Assembly: GCF_017876395.1 (NCBI RefSeq)
Contig: NZ_JAGINX010000001.1
Coordinates: 1,612,001 to 1,676,000, forward strand
DNA from: Nesterenkonia lacusekhoensis
Lineage (GTDB): Bacteria; Actinomycetota; Actinomycetes; Actinomycetales; Micrococcaceae
Length of the DNA: 64,000 bases
Reading direction: 5' to 3'
A program made the position numbers and the translations under genes. The notes under the pieces are model-generated. The model made no database searches. It was not told where the DNA came from and saw only the letters and a program-made list of their open reading frames with translations. Shown here in pieces: positions 61,090 through 64,000 of the stretch; the first letter of the stretch is position 1, and the number at the start of each line of letters is the position of its first letter.

Positions 61090-63354
61090 TCACTCAGCGT
61101 CCTCAGCGACCACGGTGTTCACGGAAGTCGACTCCTCGGAGCCCTCCTCCTCGTCCACCACAGGTGCCAGGGAGAGCTTGCCGCGGTCATCGATCTTGGT
61201 GATCTCGACCTGCAGCTTCTGGCCCACGCCGACCACGTCCTCGACGTCGTCCACGCGCTTGCCGTCGTTGAGCTTGCGCAGCTCGCTGATGTGCAGCAGG
61301 CCGTCCTTGCCCGGGGTCAGGGAGATGAACGCGCCGAAGCTGGTCAGCTTCACCACGGTGCCCAGGTACCGCTCGCCCACCTCGGGGACGGTCGGGTTGG
61401 CGATCGCGTTGATCGCCGAACGGGCAGCCTCGGCGGACTCGCCGTCGGTGGCGCCGATCAGCACGGTGCCGTCATCTTCGATGGAGATGTCAGCGCCGGT
61501 GTCCTCCTGGATCTGGTTGATCATCTTGCCCTTCGGGCCGATGACCTCACCGATCTTGTCCACCGGCACGGACACGGAGATGATGCGCGGTGCGGTCACT
61601 GCCATCTCGTCCGGACCGTCGATGGCTGCCGTCAGCACACTCAGGATGTGCAGGCGGGCCTCACGGGCCTGCTTCAGCGCTGCCGAGAGCACCGAGGCGG
61701 GGATGCCGTCCAGCTTGGTATCCAGCTGGATCGCGGTGACGAACTCCTCGGTGCCGGCGACCTTGAAGTCCATATCGCCGAAGGCATCCTCAGCACCCAG
61801 GATGTCGGTCAGGGCTGCGTAGCGGGTCTCGCCATCGACCTCGTCGGAGACCAGGCCCATGGCGATGCCGGCCACCGGTGCCTTCAGCGGCACACCTGCG
61901 TTGAGCAGGGACAGCGTGGAGGCGCAGACCGAGCCCATGGAGGTGGAGCCGTTGGAGCCCAGCGCCTCGGAGACCTGACGGATCGCGTAGGGGAACTCCT
62001 CGCGGGAGGGCAGCACCGGCACGATCGCACGCTCTGCCAGAGCACCGTGGCCGATCTCGCGGCGCTTGGGCGAGCCCACGCGGCCGGTCTCACCCACGGA
62101 GTAGGGCGGGAAGTTGTAGTTGTGCATGTACCGCTTGGTGGTCTCCGGCGACAGGCTGTCGATGGTCTGCTCCATCTTCAGCATGTTCAGCGTGGTGATG
62201 CCCAGGATCTGGGTCTCGCCGCGCTCGAAGATCGCCGAGCCGTGCACGCGCGGGATGACCTCGACCTCAGCGGTCAGCTGGCGGATGTCCGCCAGGCCGC
62301 GGCCGTCGATGCGAACCTGGTCGCGCAGGATGCGCTGGCGGATGACCTGCTTGGTCACCGATCCCAGAGCCTTGGAGATCTCGCCCTCGCGGCCCTCGAA
62401 CTCCTTGCCCTCGCCGGCCAGCTGCTCGATGACCTCAGACTTGAGATCCTCATCGGCGTTCTGGCGCTCCTGCTTGTCAGCGATCTGGTAGATGCTGGAG
62501 AGCTTCTCCTCAGCGGCAGCCTTCACGGCCTCGAAGACGTCGTCCTGGTAGTCCTCGAAGGTCGGAACCTCCACCGGCTCCTTGCCGGCGCGCTGGACCA
62601 GATCGGCCTGAGCCTCGCACAGGACCTTGATGAACGGTTTGGCGGCCTCCAGGCCCTCCGCCACGATGTCCTCGGTGGGAGCGGTGCGGCCCTGAGTCTT
62701 GATCAGGTTCCAGGAGTTGTCGGTGGCCTCTGCCTCGACCATCATGACGGCGATGTCATCGCCGACCACGCGGCCTGCCACGACCATGTTGAACACGGCC
62801 TTCTGCAGCTCGGAGTGCTTGGGGAAGGCGACCCACTGGGCCTCGCCCTGACCGTCGTCGATCAGTGCCACACGCACACCGCCGATCGGGCCGGAGAACG
62901 GCAGACCGGAGAGCTGGGTGGACAGGGAGGCGCCGTTGATGGCGACCACGTCGTAGAGGTCATCAGGGTTGATCGCCATGATGGTCTCGACGACCTGGAC
63001 CTCGTTGCGGATGCCCTTCTTGAAGGCAGGGCGCAGCGGACGGTCGATCAGACGAGCGGCCAGCGTGGCGTCGGTGGTGGGGCGGCCCTCACGGCGGAAG
63101 AAGCTGCCGGGGATGCGCCCTGCGGCGTACATACGCTCTTCGATGTCCACCGTCAGCGGGAAGAAGTCGAAGCCTTCGCGCGGGTGGCGGCCGACGGAGG
63201 TGGCCGAGAGCAGCGTGGTCTCCTCGTCCATGGTGACCACTGCGGAGCCGGCGGCCTGCTTGGCGAGGCGGCCGGTCTCAAAACGGATGGTGCGGGAGCC
63301 GAAACGACCGTTGTCGATCACGGCTTCTGCATAGTGAACCTCGGGACCCTGCAT
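61090..63354 (-). CDS. pnp: Polyribonucleotide nucleotidyltransferase
   Basis: A 754-residue PNPase, the phosphorolytic 3'-5' exoribonuclease. Two RNase PH-like domains (first starting [20 protein letters not shown]; second with [17 protein letters not shown] and [18 protein letters not shown]), a KH domain ([17 protein letters not shown], about residue 600) and an S1 domain ([17 protein letters not shown]) are in normal order. The ATG at 63354 has AGGAGA upstream; the longer frame is rejected. It follows rpsO, with a terminator-like hairpin between. Confidence 0.97.
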   Translation of the reverse strand: MQGPEVHYAEAVIDNGRFGSRTIRFETGRLAKQAAGSAVVTMDEETTLLSATSVGRHPREGFDFFPLTVDIEERMYAAGRIPGSFFRREGRPTTDATLAARLIDRPLRPAFKKGIRNEVQVVETIMAINPDDLYDVVAINGASLSTQLSGLPFSGPIGGVRVALIDDGQGEAQWVAFPKHSELQKAVFNMVVAGRVVGDDIAVMMVEAEATDNSWNLIKTQGRTAPTEDIVAEGLEAAKPFIKVLCEAQADLVQRAGKEPVEVPTFEDYQDDVFEAVKAAAEEKLSSIYQIADKQERQNADEDLKSEVIEQLAGEGKEFEGREGEISKALGSVTKQVIRQRILRDQVRIDGRGLADIRQLTAEVEVIPRVHGSAIFERGETQILGITTLNMLKMEQTIDSLSPETTKRYMHNYNFPPYSVGETGRVGSPKRREIGHGALAERAIVPVLPSREEFPYAIRQVSEALGSNGSTSMGSVCASTLSLLNAGVPLKAPVAGIAMGLVSDEVDGETRYAALTDILGAEDAFGDMDFKVAGTEEFVTAIQLDTKLDGIPASVLSAALKQAREARLHILSVLTAAIDGPDEMAVTAPRIISVSVPVDKIGEVIGPKGKMINQIQEDTGADISIEDDGTVLIGATDGESAEAARSAINAIANPTVPEVGERYLGTVVKLTSFGAFISLTPGKDGLLHISELRKLNDGKRVDDVEDVVGVGQKLQVEITKIDDRGKLSLAPVVDEEEGSEESTSVNTVVAEDAE

Positions 63355-63547
63355 GGCAGGTGTCTCCTCTCTGTTGATGAGTGTTGCTGTGCAGCACATG
63401 GCTGCAGACACCACAACTGAGAGGGAAATGTGTATGACGGCCTTCGATCGAAGCCCACGGGCGCGGGAACACTCACGCCTCCCGTAAGCCACTACCGAGG
63501 ACCGGGCATACAGTCTCTCAGCGGGTGCTGCCACTAGTCTCGCATAC

Positions 63548-63583
63548 AAAACGGGTGGCCCCTAAGCAGGAGCCACCCGTTTC
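63548..63583 (-). terminator. Terminator after rpsO
   Basis: An 11-bp stem AAACGGGTGGC / GCCACCCGTTT with an inner CCT/AGG pair. On the minus strand it is followed by TTGTATG after the stem's own TTT. It lies about 50 nt after the rpsO stop and probably separates rpsO and pnp transcription, at least in part. Confidence 0.75.
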
Positions 63584-63630
63584 ATGTTCGCTTGGTGATC
63601 AGCGTTTGACGCTGAAGCTCTTCGCTGGGA

Positions 63631-63900
63631 TCAGCGGCGCAGACCCAGACGCTTGATCAGCGTACGGTAGCGCTCGATGTCCTTGCGCTCAAGGTAGTTG
63701 AGCAGACGACGACGGCGACCCACCAGCAGCATCAGACCACGACGGGTGTGGTGATCCTGCTTGTGCTCCTTCAGGTGCTCGGTGAGGTCGGAGATCCGAC
63801 GCGTCAGCACAGCAACCTGGACCTCGGGCGAACCGGTGTCGCCGTCCTTGGTTGCGTACTCCTTGATGATCTCCTGCTTGACAGCGGGATCCAAAGCCAT
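63631..63900 (-). CDS. rpsO: 30S ribosomal protein S15
   Basis: An 89-residue primary 16S rRNA-binding protein. The conserved core [45 protein letters not shown] and the end [12 protein letters not shown] are all present at normal length. The start ATG is preceded by AGGAG. Adjacent to pnp as in most bacteria. Confidence 0.98.
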   Translation of the reverse strand: MALDPAVKQEIIKEYATKDGDTGSPEVQVAVLTRRISDLTEHLKEHKQDHHTRRGLMLLVGRRRRLLNYLERKDIERYRTLIKRLGLRR

Positions 63901-63929
63901 GGAAAAGCTCCTTATTCGTTGTGCCGCGA

Positions 63930-63960
63930 CAAAGACCGAGCTTTGCCCTCAGCTGAGGGC
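63930..63960 (-). promoter_or_regulatory. Structured rpsO leader
   Basis: Two adjacent self-complementary elements lie 30-60 nt before the rpsO start: a perfect 16-bp palindrome GCCCTCAGCTGAGGGC (63945-63960) and CAAAG-N6-CTTTG (63930-63945). S15 is known to repress its own translation by binding leader RNA in several phyla including actinobacteria, so this is a candidate S15 site. Confidence 0.4.
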
Positions 63961-64000
63961 CAGGGACCGGTGCCAGCCACCGCGGACTGCAGCATGGCGG

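Noticed and set aside
61291-63420. 709-codon plus-strand open frame opposite pnp
   Set aside because: Antisense shadow of pnp with no domain signal.

Overview
The window is high-GC actinobacterial chromosome. The gene order on the minus strand (rpsO, pnp, an M16 peptidase, dapA, rnj, ftsK, pgsA, cinA, clgR, DUF3046, recA, recX, miaB, miaA, dapF) is the conserved block of Micrococcaceae and relatives. I would guess a Nesterenkonia/Arthrobacter-like organism, but genus is inference only. Many genes start with GTG, and several starts sit 5-8 nt behind a TANNNT -10 element, which suggests frequent leaderless transcription.

Layout. 0-16.4 kb is core: a SAM methyltransferase, dapF, miaA-miaB, recX-recA (perfect actinobacterial SOS box upstream), DUF3046 with a MarR regulator, clgR, cinA-pgsA, ftsK, rnj, dapA and a membrane acyltransferase-like gene. 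16.5-22.6 kb is a galactose cluster (sugar/H+ symporter, galK, galT, DeoR regulator). Its galK is doubly broken, by an in-frame TGA in the ATP-binding motif and by an IS30 insertion near the 3' end. 22.8-24 kb holds dapB and a small membrane protein, followed by a small inverted-repeat array. 24.1-28.7 kb is a molybdenum-cofactor cluster (moaE, mog, moaC, moeA divergent from moaA, moaD). Then come a Fic enzyme with operator-like repeats, the M16 peptidase and an ADP-ribose pyrophosphatase.

32-40.8 kb holds a MarR/DoxX pair with palindromic operators, the NHEJ genes ku and ligD, an alpha/beta hydrolase, a lipoprotein and two different IS3 elements. One IS3 element has cut off the ligD 3' end with a 4-bp target duplication. 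40.9-53.5 kb is a defence island: a methylase/TRD-like protein with a possible HEPN end, a complete type I R-M operon (hsdM-hsdS-hsdR) and an McrBC pair. 53.6-61 kb holds PPK2, TspO, an SDR-family protein, a TRIC-like channel and a Rieske/FAD oxidoreductase split by a second IS30 copy. 61-64 kb is pnp-rpsO.

The main theme is a core block opened by accessory modules and damaged by recent transposition. Three host genes (galK, ligD, the Rieske oxidoreductase) are interrupted, and in each case removing the IS plus one copy of the 3-4 bp target duplication rejoins the host reading frame. The two IS30 copies look identical and have the same orientation about 38.5 kb apart. The most unusual gene is at 40866-43379, with a degenerate methylase motif (DAPW), a TRD/coiled-coil-like middle and an Rx5H motif of the kind found in HEPN ribonucleases.
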